Source: Aequorivita viscosa
GTDB lineage: Bacteria; Bacteroidota; Bacteroidia; Flavobacteriales; Flavobacteriaceae
Assembly: GCF_900106795.1 (NCBI RefSeq)
Contig: NZ_FNNS01000006.1
Location: 1-64,000 of the forward strand
Direction: 5' to 3'
Length of the DNA: 64,000 nucleotides
Numbering within the stretch: the stretch's first letter is position 1; every line of letters begins with the position of its first letter. Both the position numbers and the translations under genes were made by a program. The notes under the pieces were generated by a model. It was not told where the DNA came from, did not search any database, and saw only the letters and a program-made list of their open reading frames with translations. Shown here in pieces: positions 43,221-51,528 of the stretch.

Positions 43221-43928
43221 TTATAATTTCGTAATCGCAATCTGAAAAAACCTACCAGCTAACGAACCTGTACCTTCCAATGTGTACTTGACTTCAACAA
43301 GATCATTCGCTTGCAACAGAACAGGGAAATTTCCGCTTGTGCCCCACCACTCTTGCGATGAAAGGTTTACATACCCGTTGGTAAGATAAGTAGCCAATGT
43401 GCCGTTTACATATACTTGAAGACTGTATTTTTTAGCACCAGCTGGTAAATTACTTGTAGACATTCCTGCCGTTATAATATACAATCCGTCATGCAATACC
43501 GTTACGGTGCCATTTGTAGATGGTGATCCATCCAATTCATAGTACCCGACAGAATTAAACAACACATTGGTATTGTTAAGTGGCATAAGTACTGGCGTAG
43601 CACTTTGAGAAAAACTACCTGAACCTTTATTAAAAATAATGGTGGCAACTTCATCATGAGTATACTCAGTCCAGCTACCGCTTATGCGAGTATACAGCTT
43701 ATTATCAGTTGTATTAAAGACAAAAGCACCATCGAGTACATTTGTTATAGCTACCATTTGTGCATTCGTCATCCGAGGTATCACCAGAGCACCAGTCGTA
43801 CTCTCAATTTGTAACGCACTCCCATCATCTATATTAGATGTATTTATACCTACTCCTTTCTGAGCTAACATTGAAGTAGTAACTAGAAAAAAACCAAATA
43901 CTATAATGTTTCTTATTAAATAGTTCAT
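43221..43928 (-). CDS. Secreted C1q/TNF-like jelly-roll protein (paralogue 2)
   Basis: 235 residues: signal peptide (about 1-22, ending SMLAQ) and the block VGINTSNIDDGSALQIESTTGALVIPRMTNAQM found at the start of many flavobacterial surface proteins. The C-terminal ~135 residues form a predicted jelly roll (FNSVGYYELDG, VLHDGLYIITAGMS, YSLQVYVNGTLATYL, ANDLVEVKYTLEG, RFFQIAITKL) like C1q/TNF domains. It follows its paralogue by 5 bases, so both come from one mRNA and might assemble together. Ligand unknown. Confidence 0.75.
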   Translation of the reverse strand: MNYLIRNIIVFGFFLVTTSMLAQKGVGINTSNIDDGSALQIESTTGALVIPRMTNAQMVAITNVLDGAFVFNTTDNKLYTRISGSWTEYTHDEVATIIFNKGSGSFSQSATPVLMPLNNTNVLFNSVGYYELDGSPSTNGTVTVLHDGLYIITAGMSTSNLPAGAKKYSLQVYVNGTLATYLTNGYVNLSSQEWWGTSGNFPVLLQANDLVEVKYTLEGTGSLAGRFFQIAITKL

Positions 43929-43933
43929 ATCAT

Positions 43934-44668
43934 TTACATTTTAATAATTCCTATTTTGAAGAAACGCGCGTCTAATGGAGTACCACCATTATTTAACACA
44001 TATTGCAGGCTTACTACATCATTTTTCTTAAAAGGCAAAGCCATTACGCCACTAGTTCCAAATTCGTCGTCAGCAGCCATGTCAACATTTCCACGCACCA
44101 AATAGCCTATTAATGTAGAACCTTTATAAACTCCAATAATGTATTTATGATCGCCTGTTGGCAACTCATCTACAGAAAAACCAGCAGTTATTAAATAATT
44201 TCCGTCCTCTTCAATCCGCACAGTTCCATTCGATGTAACGGTAAAAAAACTAGGATCATTAGAAAGGACTTCGCTAGAACCAATAGGAAAATTATAATAG
44301 GTATTGTTAGTAGTTGAAACCAAATTATTATTGTTGCCTGCGCCCCATTCTTTACTTATGATTATAGAAGGAAGTGGTTCTACTGTTTTAATATTGTTCC
44401 AAGAACCTGACGAATAAATAAATAACGCATCAGCTTCGGTGTTATAAACTATTGCTCCATCAAGCGGTGATATAGCTAGCATTTGTGCGTTAGTAACTCT
44501 CGGCGGCACAAGTGCGCCTGTGGTACTATCTATTTGCAAAGCACTACCAGCAGCTGGAGTATTGGTTCCAATACCTACTTGAGCAGTAACAGAGAGCGAA
44601 GTTAATAGGAAAACAATGAGAAGCCCTTGAATAGACTTTATCGGCGAAAAGAATTTGAACTGTTTCAT
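43934..44668 (-). CDS. Secreted C1q/TNF-like jelly-roll protein (paralogue 1)
   Basis: 244 residues, with the same order as the neighbour: signal peptide (ending SVTAQ), VGIGTNTPAAGSALQIDSTTGALVPPRVTNAQM, a spacer, and a C-terminal jelly roll (VRIEEDGNYLITAGFSVDEL, YIIGVYKGSTLIGYLVRG, KKNDVVSLQYVLNNGG, RFFKIGIIKM). Clear tandem duplicate of the 43221-43928 gene with substantial divergence. No T9SS type A or B domain was seen, so the export route beyond the periplasm is open. A TATTTTTG box precedes it. Confidence 0.75.
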   Translation of the reverse strand: MKQFKFFSPIKSIQGLLIVFLLTSLSVTAQVGIGTNTPAAGSALQIDSTTGALVPPRVTNAQMLAISPLDGAIVYNTEADALFIYSSGSWNNIKTVEPLPSIIISKEWGAGNNNNLVSTTNNTYYNFPIGSSEVLSNDPSFFTVTSNGTVRIEEDGNYLITAGFSVDELPTGDHKYIIGVYKGSTLIGYLVRGNVDMAADDEFGTSGVMALPFKKNDVVSLQYVLNNGGTPLDARFFKIGIIKM

Positions 44669-44689
44669 AATATGAATCTAATTTTTGTA

Positions 44690-44697
44690 CAAAAATA
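44690..44697 (-). promoter_or_regulatory. -7 box TATTTTTG of the jelly-roll pair
   Basis: Exact TAnnTTTG match on the minus strand, 21 bases before ATG 44668. Confidence 0.5.
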
Positions 44698-44817
44698 CAA
44701 CAATTTTTTTATGTAAGATAAATACTTGCTTAACTAGTAGGATATGAATGTAAACAAAATAACACTATTTTCACAGAAGATATAACCATTTAACATTTTT
44801 TTGATATTTTAAAAAAT

Positions 44818-45132
44818 CTAAAATAGCATCTTATAAGGTCGTGCTATAGTGCCTTGGAGTTCCTGAATACTCATCAGCCTAACTTTTCTTAAAAACTCTT
44901 TTCCTTCAAAAAAAACAAGTAAAGTTGGAGCGGAAAAAACGCTATACTCTCCTGAAATTCCAGGTGATTTATCAATTTGAACATGAACAAACTTTACAGA
45001 AGGAAATTTCTCAGAAAATAATTCCTCAATTTTTGGTCTTAGCGCATGACATACCCCACAGTTGGGTGCAGAAAAATAAACTGCAACCCCAGTCTCAGAC
45101 GCAATCAAATTTTTTAAAGTGGTTAAATCCAT
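44818..45132 (-). CDS. Cytoplasmic thioredoxin-like protein
   Basis: 104 residues with no signal peptide. Thioredoxin fold with active site APNCGVCHAL (Cys25 and Cys28; CGVC rather than CGPC) and the cis-proline loop SAPTLLVF. It probably reduces disulfides or senses redox state. CGVC-type small thioredoxins are common in this phylum, and their targets are unknown. A 172-bp foldback element starts 15 bases upstream of its start codon and may contain or displace its promoter. Confidence 0.85.
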   Translation of the reverse strand: MDLTTLKNLIASETGVAVYFSAPNCGVCHALRPKIEELFSEKFPSVKFVHVQIDKSPGISGEYSVFSAPTLLVFFEGKEFLRKVRLMSIQELQGTIARPYKMLF

Positions 45133-45146
45133 TGTGAATAAAATTA

Positions 45147-45318
45147 AACTAGTGTTAAGTTAAAGTTGAAATTACGCATAAGGCAATCGTGAATTTTGTG
45201 ATAGCTTTAAACAAAAAATCATTGCATAGCCTTAGCTACGGAATTATTTTTTAACGACAAGATGCCACAAAAGACGCCTTGGATTATGCGATATTTTTGA
45301 CTTAACGTAGCACTAGTT
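45147..45318. mobile_element. 172-bp MITE-like foldback element (AACTAGTG termini)
   Basis: Perfect 8-bp terminal inverted repeats AACTAGTG (45147-45154) and CACTAGTT (45311-45318). Inside them the arms keep pairing with gaps: TTAAGT, CGCATAA and GGC on the left recur in order and inverted on the right. The centre also folds (GCATAGCCTTAGC / TTTTTTGTTT-type pairing). It encodes nothing. Its right end is 2 bases from the thioesterase stop codon and its left end 15 bases from the thioredoxin start, so it fills the gap between two same-strand genes. Confidence 0.6.
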
Positions 45319-45319
45319 A

Positions 45320-45781
45320 TTAAACTTCAGATATATCATCATCTGCTTCTTCTCCTATAGCATTCTTTCTAACAAAATTATAAACGCCTTTTCCCTCAGC
45401 AATTAGTTGATCATTTTGAAATGCCTTCATTCGGGCGACGAGTATTCTGTTACCAAATCTAATGATTTTCCCTTCCACCATAATAGCTTGTGGTTCTGCT
45501 CCCCGAAGATAGTCCACTCTTAAATCGATTGTAGAGATTTTGTCTTCGAGCGACGTAAAGTGCAAAGCACCAATTACACCTCCAACAGAATCCATAACGG
45601 TAGCAATTACACCGCCGTGCCATATATTATTCCTGAAATCGCCCACCAATTCATTCCTAAAAGGGACACTAACCCTGACAAAATTCTTTTCGAGTATCTC
45701 TATTTTCAATCCTAAGAATTTATGCATCGGAATGCTTTCTTCAAAGGCCATTTTTATAAGTTCTGTATTATTTTCGAGCAT
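45320..45781 (-). CDS. PaaI-type hotdog thioesterase
   Basis: 153 residues, single hotdog domain. The catalytic-site block is NIWHGGVIATVMDSVGGVIG (PaaI/YbgC-like HGG with Asp), then ISTIDLRVDYLRGA and a basic strand ILVARMKAFQ. Relatives hydrolyse acyl-CoA thioesters, often of phenylacetyl-CoA or fatty-acid type. The substrate cannot be set here. The C-terminal ~20 residues (acidic, EEADDDISEV) extend past the fold. A MITE-like element begins just after the stop. Confidence 0.85.
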   Translation of the reverse strand: MLENNTELIKMAFEESIPMHKFLGLKIEILEKNFVRVSVPFRNELVGDFRNNIWHGGVIATVMDSVGGVIGALHFTSLEDKISTIDLRVDYLRGAEPQAIMVEGKIIRFGNRILVARMKAFQNDQLIAEGKGVYNFVRKNAIGEEADDDISEV

Positions 45782-45959
45782 TGTATTACTATAATTTTTT
45801 GTCTGTACTTTTTACATAATCAGAGTTTTCAAAAACAGCTTTAACTATTATTTTAACTTCCTTCAAATGTACTGAGAAACCTTCGATAATTATAGAGCCT
45901 AGAACTATTGAAATCTATTTGAAGAAAATGAGCAGGAGGAGTTCTCAATCATTGCATTC

Positions 45960-46502
45960 TTATTTTTTTAAAGCTTCCCACTCTTCTCTAGTAAGCGAAT
46001 AAAAATTATGAAGCGATCCATCATAAAAAAACTCATTTCTTTTTATGAGTCCTATTTTTTGTAAAATTTTATTCGAGGCAATATGCTTTACATCTGCAAT
46101 TCCAACTATTTCAGAATAATTAAGCTTTCTAAAGCCGTGATTTAAAGCCGCTATAGCAGTTTCGGAAGCAAATCCCTTTCCCCAGTGTTTTTTCATAAAA
46201 CGGTAACCTAAATCATAATAACCTGTCTTTTCGTTAACAACATTTGTAACTAGTTTAAAACCGCTCCAACCAACAAACTCTCTGCTTGCTTTTTCCACGA
46301 CAGCCCATCTGCCAATTCCATTCTCGGTATACTGTTTTTGAATGTTTTGTATAATTTCTCTTGTTTCCCTTAAAGTCGCAACAGGTTTATTTCCCAAAAA
46401 TTTATGCACATCAGCATCGGAGTCCATTATAAACATATTTAAAGCATCTTCCGAAGTCAAATCGCGCATTATTAAACGTTCTGTTACTATGTGAATTTTC
46501 AT
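45960..46502 (-). CDS. GNAT acetyltransferase (RimJ/RimL-like)
   Basis: 180 residues. TERLIMRDLTSEDA opens the domain as in RimJ/RimL proteins, with WAVVEKASREFVGWSGF, YDLGYRFMKKHWGKGFASETAIAAL (acetyl-CoA pyrophosphate loop) and VKHIASNKILQKIGLI. It transfers an acetyl group to an amine; the target may be a ribosomal protein N-terminus or a small molecule. Stand-alone gene. Confidence 0.88.
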   Translation of the reverse strand: MKIHIVTERLIMRDLTSEDALNMFIMDSDADVHKFLGNKPVATLRETREIIQNIQKQYTENGIGRWAVVEKASREFVGWSGFKLVTNVVNEKTGYYDLGYRFMKKHWGKGFASETAIAALNHGFRKLNYSEIVGIADVKHIASNKILQKIGLIKRNEFFYDGSLHNFYSLTREEWEALKK

Positions 46503-46570
46503 ATTTAAAAATTATTTAAGAGAAAATAAATTCGGTTTAAAAATTTAAACCAGCAAGCTAAATTAAAAAA

Positions 46571-46828
46571 TTGTATACGCGTTTTTTGCCATACGAATAA
46601 AAAAGTCTGCGAACATTTACAAAATCAGCGGAAACAAAAATCTGAGAATGCGAAATAAATCCCGCGGATCACGCGGAATAACGCAGAATAAAGGAAGTAT
46701 TCGCTGTTAGAGACTACATATAGAAGTTGCTATTCATAGCTTTATGATGTTTTGCCGACAATCAATTAAAAGCCTGGAATAATTTCACCTACAATTAAAC
46801 TAAATTAACGCCTTGTGAAACTCGACAA
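46571..46828 (-). mobile_element. Repeat element family 1, copy A (~258 bp)
   Basis: The core (46571-46763, read on the minus strand) aligns over about 195 bases with 63601-63805 on the plus strand; shared stretches include TATATGTAGTCTC, TTTATTCTGC, CATTCTCAGATTTTTG and CGCAGACTTTTTTA. The end at 46571 is TTGTATAC; the other end near 46828 (CTCGACAA) is a decayed match to GTATACAA. It occupies most of the 426-base gap between the GNAT gene and purK and holds no frame. Confidence 0.65.
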
Positions 46829-46880
46829 TTACCCTGTAACAAAAGTCATAGGCTGAACGGAGCCCAAGGATCAAAATAAC

Positions 46881-46888
46881 TATCTTTG
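46881..46888 (+). promoter_or_regulatory. -7 box TATCTTTG of purK
   Basis: Exact TAnnTTTG match ending 40 bases before ATG 46929. Confidence 0.55.
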
Positions 46889-46928
46889 CAAAAATTGACT
46901 CCAAAACACAAACCATAAACACGTTGTA

Positions 46929-48083
46929 ATGAACTACTTCTCCACCAACTTCACCCTCGGCATTCTTGGCGGTGGGCAATTGGGAAAAATGATGCTCTAC
47001 GAAACCCGAAAATGGGACATTCGCACACACGTACTTGACCCCAGCCCCGAAGCCCCTTGCCGTATATCGACTGATTATTTTGAACAAGGAGACTTGATGG
47101 ATTTTGAAACCGTTTATAACTTCGGAAAAAACGTGGACATTCTCACTTTTGAGATTGAAGGTGTAAACATTGAGGCGTTAGAAAAGTTGGAAAATGAAGG
47201 CGTAAAAGTTTATCCAAGTGCAGAAACATTGCGAAATATTCAAGACAAAGGCATACAGAAACAATTTTATAAAGAACACAAAATTCCCACTGCGCCTTTT
47301 AAGGTTTATAAAGATAAAAACGAATTGAATGAGGCGATTGTAAGAAAAGAGCTTCATTTCCCATTTGTATGGAAAAGCTGTACGGGAGGTTATGATGGCA
47401 AAGGCGTAAGCGTTATCCGAAGTGCAACGGATACAATTCCTCTATCGGAAGGCGCGTGCATTGCTGAAAAACTGATTCCCTTTAAAAATGAATTGGCAGT
47501 CATAGTGGCGAGAAATCCTTCGGGAGAAGTAAAAACCTACCCAGTTGTAGAAATGGAATTTCACCCCGAAGCCAATCAAGTAGAATACGTAATATGTCCT
47601 GCGAGAATAAACGAAGCAGTTGCCCAAAAAGCGCGCGATTTAGCCTCTAAGGTTTCTGAAGCTTTCAAACACGTGGGATTACTAGCCGTAGAAATGTTCC
47701 AGACCGAAGACGATGAGATATTAGTTAACGAAGTTGCCCCAAGACCGCATAATAGCGGGCACTACAGCATTGAAGCCAGCTACACCAATCAATTTGAACA
47801 ACAAATAAGAGCCATTTTAGATTTACCTCTCGGCAATACTGACAGCAAAGTGGGCGGAATAATGGTAAACCTAGTTGGCGCCGAAGGTCATACAGGAAAG
47901 GTGGTTTATAAAAACATAGAAAAAATTCTGGCGATGGAAGGCGTAACACCCCACATTTACGGTAAAAAAGAAACACGCCCTTTTCGGAAAATGGGCCATG
48001 TGACCATTGTTAACAAAGATCTTAAGGAAGCACGGAGGATTGCAGAGGGGGTTAAGAAGACGATTGAAGTGATTTCAAAATAA
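46929..48083 (+). CDS. purK: 5-(carboxyamino)imidazole ribonucleotide synthase
   Basis: 384-residue ATP-grasp enzyme that carboxylates AIR to N5-CAIR in purine synthesis. LGILGGGQLGKMMLYETRKW at the N-terminus, FPFVWKSCTGGYDGKGVSVI (ATP loop), LIPFKNELAVIVARN, and VNEVAPRPHNSGHYSIEASYTNQFEQQIRAI in the active site. It pairs with PurE, encoded 670 bases downstream, with a toxin-antitoxin fragment between them. Confidence 0.95.
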   Translation: MNYFSTNFTLGILGGGQLGKMMLYETRKWDIRTHVLDPSPEAPCRISTDYFEQGDLMDFETVYNFGKNVDILTFEIEGVNIEALEKLENEGVKVYPSAETLRNIQDKGIQKQFYKEHKIPTAPFKVYKDKNELNEAIVRKELHFPFVWKSCTGGYDGKGVSVIRSATDTIPLSEGACIAEKLIPFKNELAVIVARNPSGEVKTYPVVEMEFHPEANQVEYVICPARINEAVAQKARDLASKVSEAFKHVGLLAVEMFQTEDDEILVNEVAPRPHNSGHYSIEASYTNQFEQQIRAILDLPLGNTDSKVGGIMVNLVGAEGHTGKVVYKNIEKILAMEGVTPHIYGKKETRPFRKMGHVTIVNKDLKEARRIAEGVKKTIEVISK

Positions 48084-48178
48084 TAACGATTTGTTGCAAA
48101 AAATGCAACAGCTTTTGGAGGTTATTTCCGACTAAAACAACTGAGTATATTTTGTATATTTATCTAAATTTTCTGGTT

Positions 48179-48358
48179 ATGACTACAATTGAAAAAAGAA
48201 ATAAAATAAAAAACACCATAGAATCTTTTTCGAATGAGCAATTAGAAGAAACGATGTCTTTTATAGAACAGATAAAAGAGAATGATGAAAAACGAAAAGA
48301 TTATATCAAAGGTTTATTAAAAAAAGAAAAAAATCTTTTCGAAAGGTTTGCCAAATGA
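48179..48358 (+). CDS. Small helical antitoxin-like protein upstream of a broken Doc toxin
   Basis: 59 residues from ATG 48179 (MTTIEKRNKIKNTIESF..), charged and helical throughout, without a recognisable DNA-binding fold. It overlaps the following Doc-type gene by 4 bases (ATGA), the usual arrangement for a toxin-antitoxin pair, so it is taken as the antitoxin. An in-frame extension to 48152 adds a hydrophobic stretch and is not supported. Confidence 0.6.
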   Translation: MTTIEKRNKIKNTIESFSNEQLEETMSFIEQIKENDEKRKDYIKGLLKKEKNLFERFAK

Positions 48359-48705
48359 TTTCAGCAAACCTCGCAAAAGAGATTAATTTAATCATTGCAG
48401 GGTTTTCGGGAGGTTCCTCAGGGATACGTGACAACAACGGGCTTCTTTCTGCTCTTAATAGACCATATCAAACTTTTGATGGATTAGATCTTTATCCTAC
48501 AGCAATAGAAAAATCTGCCGCAATTTTGGAAAGCACAATTATAAATCATCCCTTTATTGATGGAAATAAAAGAATGGATATGTTTTTATGAGATTGTTGT
48601 TAGCAGAAGATGATATTTACAGTTTTGTTATATCTATATCAGAAGGTAGAATGAATACTGAATCAATAATTAAATGGATTAAAAGCCACACAACCAAGAA
48701 GGATT
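48355..48705 (+). pseudogene. Broken Doc/Fic-family (death-on-curing) toxin gene
   Basis: The first frame reads GGSSGIRDNNGLLSALNRPY, LYPTAIEKSAAILESTIINH and the Fic/Doc motif HPFIDGNKR, then stops at 48591. Supplying one G in ATGGATATG restores YVFMRLLLAEDDIYSFVISI and the C-terminal IIKWIKSH to a stop at 48705. About 11 residues of the family are also missing between RLLL and the AEDD segment. Doc inactivates EF-Tu by phosphorylation; this copy is probably inactive. It sits between purK and purE. Confidence 0.8.
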
Positions 48706-48754
48706 AATTAATCCTGTATGGTTGGGTCAAAGAGAAGCAGCAAATAATAAATAA

Positions 48755-49231
48755 ATGAAAGTAGCAATAATAATGGGAAGCACCAGCGACCTGCCAGTAA
48801 TGCAGGACGCAATAGATATTTTAAAAGAATTCCAAATTGAAGTGGAAGTAGACATTGTTTCTGCACACCGAACCCCCGACAAACTATTTGATTATGGAAA
48901 AAACGCCCATAAACGCAAAATTTCAGTAATCATTGCCGGAGCTGGAGGAGCTGCTCACCTTCCCGGAATGATAGCCTCATTGTCTCCACTTCCAGTAATT
49001 GGCGTACCTGTAAAGTCAAGCAATTCAATTGATGGCTGGGACAGTGTACTTTCTATCTTGCAAATGCCTGGTGGCGTTCCCGTTGCAACAGTTGCACTTA
49101 ATGGCGCAAAAAACGCTGGCATCCTTGCTGCACAAATCATTGGAGCAAGCAATAAAGCTGTTTTAGATAGAATTATTGCTTATAAAGAAGAATTGAAGAT
49201 TAAGGTCGAGGCCGCTTCAAAAGAATTATAG
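48755..49231 (+). CDS. purE: N5-carboxyaminoimidazole ribonucleotide mutase
   Basis: 158 residues, class I PurE. MGSTSDLPVMQDAIDIL with the conserved SxSD region, VSAHRTPDKLFDYGKNA, IAGAGGAAHLPGMIASLSPLPVIGVPV and SILQMPGGVPVATVALN. It converts N5-CAIR to CAIR, the step after PurK. The start is 49 bases after the toxin remnant, so transcription may still come from the purK promoter. Confidence 0.95.
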   Translation: MKVAIIMGSTSDLPVMQDAIDILKEFQIEVEVDIVSAHRTPDKLFDYGKNAHKRKISVIIAGAGGAAHLPGMIASLSPLPVIGVPVKSSNSIDGWDSVLSILQMPGGVPVATVALNGAKNAGILAAQIIGASNKAVLDRIIAYKEELKIKVEAASKEL

Positions 49232-49248
49232 AAATAGTTTTAAAAAAA

Positions 49249-49320
49249 GTTTCCGCAGATTTCGCCAATTTCCGCAGACTCACTCCTATTTCTCTGCGAA
49301 AATCTGCGAGATTTGCGGGC
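49249..49320. repeat. Short repeat related to the family 1 core
   Basis: GTTTCCGC-GATTT...CGCAGACT (49249-49282) matches the core of copy A at about 26 of 32 bases. It is followed by TCTGCGAAAATCTGCGAG, built of the same TCTGCG words. It lies between purE and the M3 peptidase gene. It is a fragment or a related short repeat, not a full copy. Confidence 0.45.
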
Positions 49321-49338
49321 TAAAAATTTCAATTTGAA

Positions 49339-51429
49339 ATGAACAATCCCTTATTACAACCATACAATACCGCCCCATTTTCTAAAATTGAAAACAAACA
49401 TTTCCTTCCCGCAATCAGCCAATTGATTGAAGACACCAAGAAAGAAATAGATGCAATAACTTCAAATTCTGAAGCTGCTACTTTCAAAAACACGGTGGAA
49501 GCATTAGAGAATAGTGGAGAACGACTCGATAGGGCAACTAGCATTTTCTTCAATTTAAACAGCGCTGAAACAAATGATGAAATTCAGAAAATAGCACAGG
49601 AAATCTCTCCTATGCTCACTGAGTTTAATAATGACATTTTGTTGAATTCAACGTTATTCGAAAAAATAAAATCTGTTTACAAGCAAAAAGACACTCTAAA
49701 CCTTTCTGACGAACAGCAGATGTTACTTGAAAAAAAATACAAGTCATTTTCAAGAAATGGTGCTAACCTTTCAAACGAAAAGAAGATTGAACTTCGTAAA
49801 ATAGACACAGAACTATCAAAGTTAAAACTTACTTTCGGCGAAAACGTTTTGGCAGAAACCAATAAATTTGAACTTCATATTACCGACGAAAGCGACCTTT
49901 CCGGCTTACCTGAAGGCACTATTGAAGCAGCTTCACAAACGGCAGCAGAAAAAGGAAAACAAGGCTGGATTTTCACATTAGATCACCCGAGTTATGTTCC
50001 ATTTTTAACGTATGCCGACAATCGTGAACTCCGAAAAAAAATGGCTATTGCTTTTGGTGCCAAAGGCTTTAACAATGACGAGTTAGACAATCAACAAAAC
50101 GTACTTCAGATTGTAAAACTTAGACATAGACGTGCCAAACTACTTGGTTACAAAAGTCACGCTCATTTTGTACTTGAAGAGCGAATGGCAAAAACCCCTG
50201 AAAAAGTAGAGTCGTTTTTATACGAATTACTAGAAAAAGCCAAGCCGGCCGCCCAAAAAGAGTTTGCCGAACTAACTGCTTTTGCTAAAAGTCTTGATGG
50301 CGTCGACCAACTTGAAAAATGGGATGGTGCTTATTATTCCGAAAAACTAAAACAAAAACGTTTCGACCTTGATGATGAAAAGCTAAAGCCGTATTTCGAA
50401 CTTAAAAATGTAATTAATGGAGTTTTCACGGTTGCTAAAAAACTTTATGGCCTTCATTTTGAAGAGGTGAATAACATCGATAAATACCACGCCGATGTAA
50501 AAACTTATGAGGTAAAAGATGACGAAGGCGAATTAGTTGCCATTTTTTATGCAGACTTTCACCCACGTGCTGGCAAACGAAACGGCGCCTGGATGACTTC
50601 GTATAAACCTCAACGAAAAATAGAATTACCCTCTATAATAGAAGTAAATGAGGCTATAGACTCAGACAACAAAAAGGTTGGAATTGTAAACGATCGACCT
50701 CATATTTCAATTGTATGTAATTTTACAAAACCCACAGCAAGCAAGCCTTCCCTTTTAACTTTTAATGAAGTAACAACCCTTTTTCACGAATTTGGGCACG
50801 CGCTACACGGTATGCTGGCAAATACCAACTACGCAAGCCTTTCAGGAACGAGTGTTTATTGGGATTTTGTAGAATTGCCTAGTCAGATTTTAGAAAACTG
50901 GTGTTACGAAAAAGAAACCTTAGAACTCTTCGCTACACACTACAAAACTGGCGAGGTAATCCCGATGGAGTATATTGATAAAATAAAGGAGTCTGCCACC
51001 TTTTTAGAAGGCATGGCAACAATGCGGCAACTAAGCTTTGGAATGCTAGATATGGCTTGGCATGGCGCTTCAGGAGCATCTAAAAACTTTGAGACTGGAG
51101 TTAATGTAAAAGAATTTGAGACTAATGTTTTTAGTGGTACTCAGCTTTACCCAGACATTAAAGGGAATTGCATGAGTACTTCATTTTCACATATTTTTCA
51201 AGGAGGATACTCGGCAGGTTATTACAGCTACAAATGGGCTGAAGTATTGGATGCCGATGCATTCGCCTACTTTCAACAAGAAGGAATTTTCAATAAAGAA
51301 GTCGCAGACAAATTCAAAAATTTCGTACTATCACAAGGCGGTACCATAGACCCGATGAAGCTTTATATTAAGTTCCGTGGACAAAAACCAGATCCCGAAG
51401 CACTTTTAAAAAGAGCTGGTTTGTTATAG
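49339..51429 (+). CDS. M3-family zinc metallopeptidase (Dcp-like)
   Basis: 696 residues, normal for peptidyl-dipeptidase Dcp/oligopeptidase A. Zinc site TLFHEFGHALHGML near residue 482, third ligand in the SGTSVYWDFVELPSQILENW block, and the substrate-closing FQGGYSAGYYSYKWAEVLDADAF near the C-terminus. No signal peptide, so it is probably cytoplasmic and degrades short peptides. Starting at ATG 49339 gives NNPLLQPYNTAPFSKI, typical of this subfamily. A terminator hairpin follows. Confidence 0.92.
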   Translation: MNNPLLQPYNTAPFSKIENKHFLPAISQLIEDTKKEIDAITSNSEAATFKNTVEALENSGERLDRATSIFFNLNSAETNDEIQKIAQEISPMLTEFNNDILLNSTLFEKIKSVYKQKDTLNLSDEQQMLLEKKYKSFSRNGANLSNEKKIELRKIDTELSKLKLTFGENVLAETNKFELHITDESDLSGLPEGTIEAASQTAAEKGKQGWIFTLDHPSYVPFLTYADNRELRKKMAIAFGAKGFNNDELDNQQNVLQIVKLRHRRAKLLGYKSHAHFVLEERMAKTPEKVESFLYELLEKAKPAAQKEFAELTAFAKSLDGVDQLEKWDGAYYSEKLKQKRFDLDDEKLKPYFELKNVINGVFTVAKKLYGLHFEEVNNIDKYHADVKTYEVKDDEGELVAIFYADFHPRAGKRNGAWMTSYKPQRKIELPSIIEVNEAIDSDNKKVGIVNDRPHISIVCNFTKPTASKPSLLTFNEVTTLFHEFGHALHGMLANTNYASLSGTSVYWDFVELPSQILENWCYEKETLELFATHYKTGEVIPMEYIDKIKESATFLEGMATMRQLSFGMLDMAWHGASGASKNFETGVNVKEFETNVFSGTQLYPDIKGNCMSTSFSHIFQGGYSAGYYSYKWAEVLDADAFAYFQQEGIFNKEVADKFKNFVLSQGGTIDPMKLYIKFRGQKPDPEALLKRAGLL

Positions 51430-51482
51430 AACCCATAAGAAATCCTATTCAATATTCGAATAAATTAACTTTAATAATGAAA

Positions 51483-51506
51483 AAAACCGTCTCGAAAGAC
51501 GGTTTT
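51483..51506. terminator. Bidirectional terminator (AAAACCGTCT-CGAA-AGACGGTTTT)
   Basis: Perfect 10-bp stem with a CGAA tetraloop. It serves both the M3 peptidase gene and the convergent DUF2135 lipoprotein gene. Confidence 0.9.
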
Positions 51507-51528
51507 GGCTTTATAATACAATTGTTAA

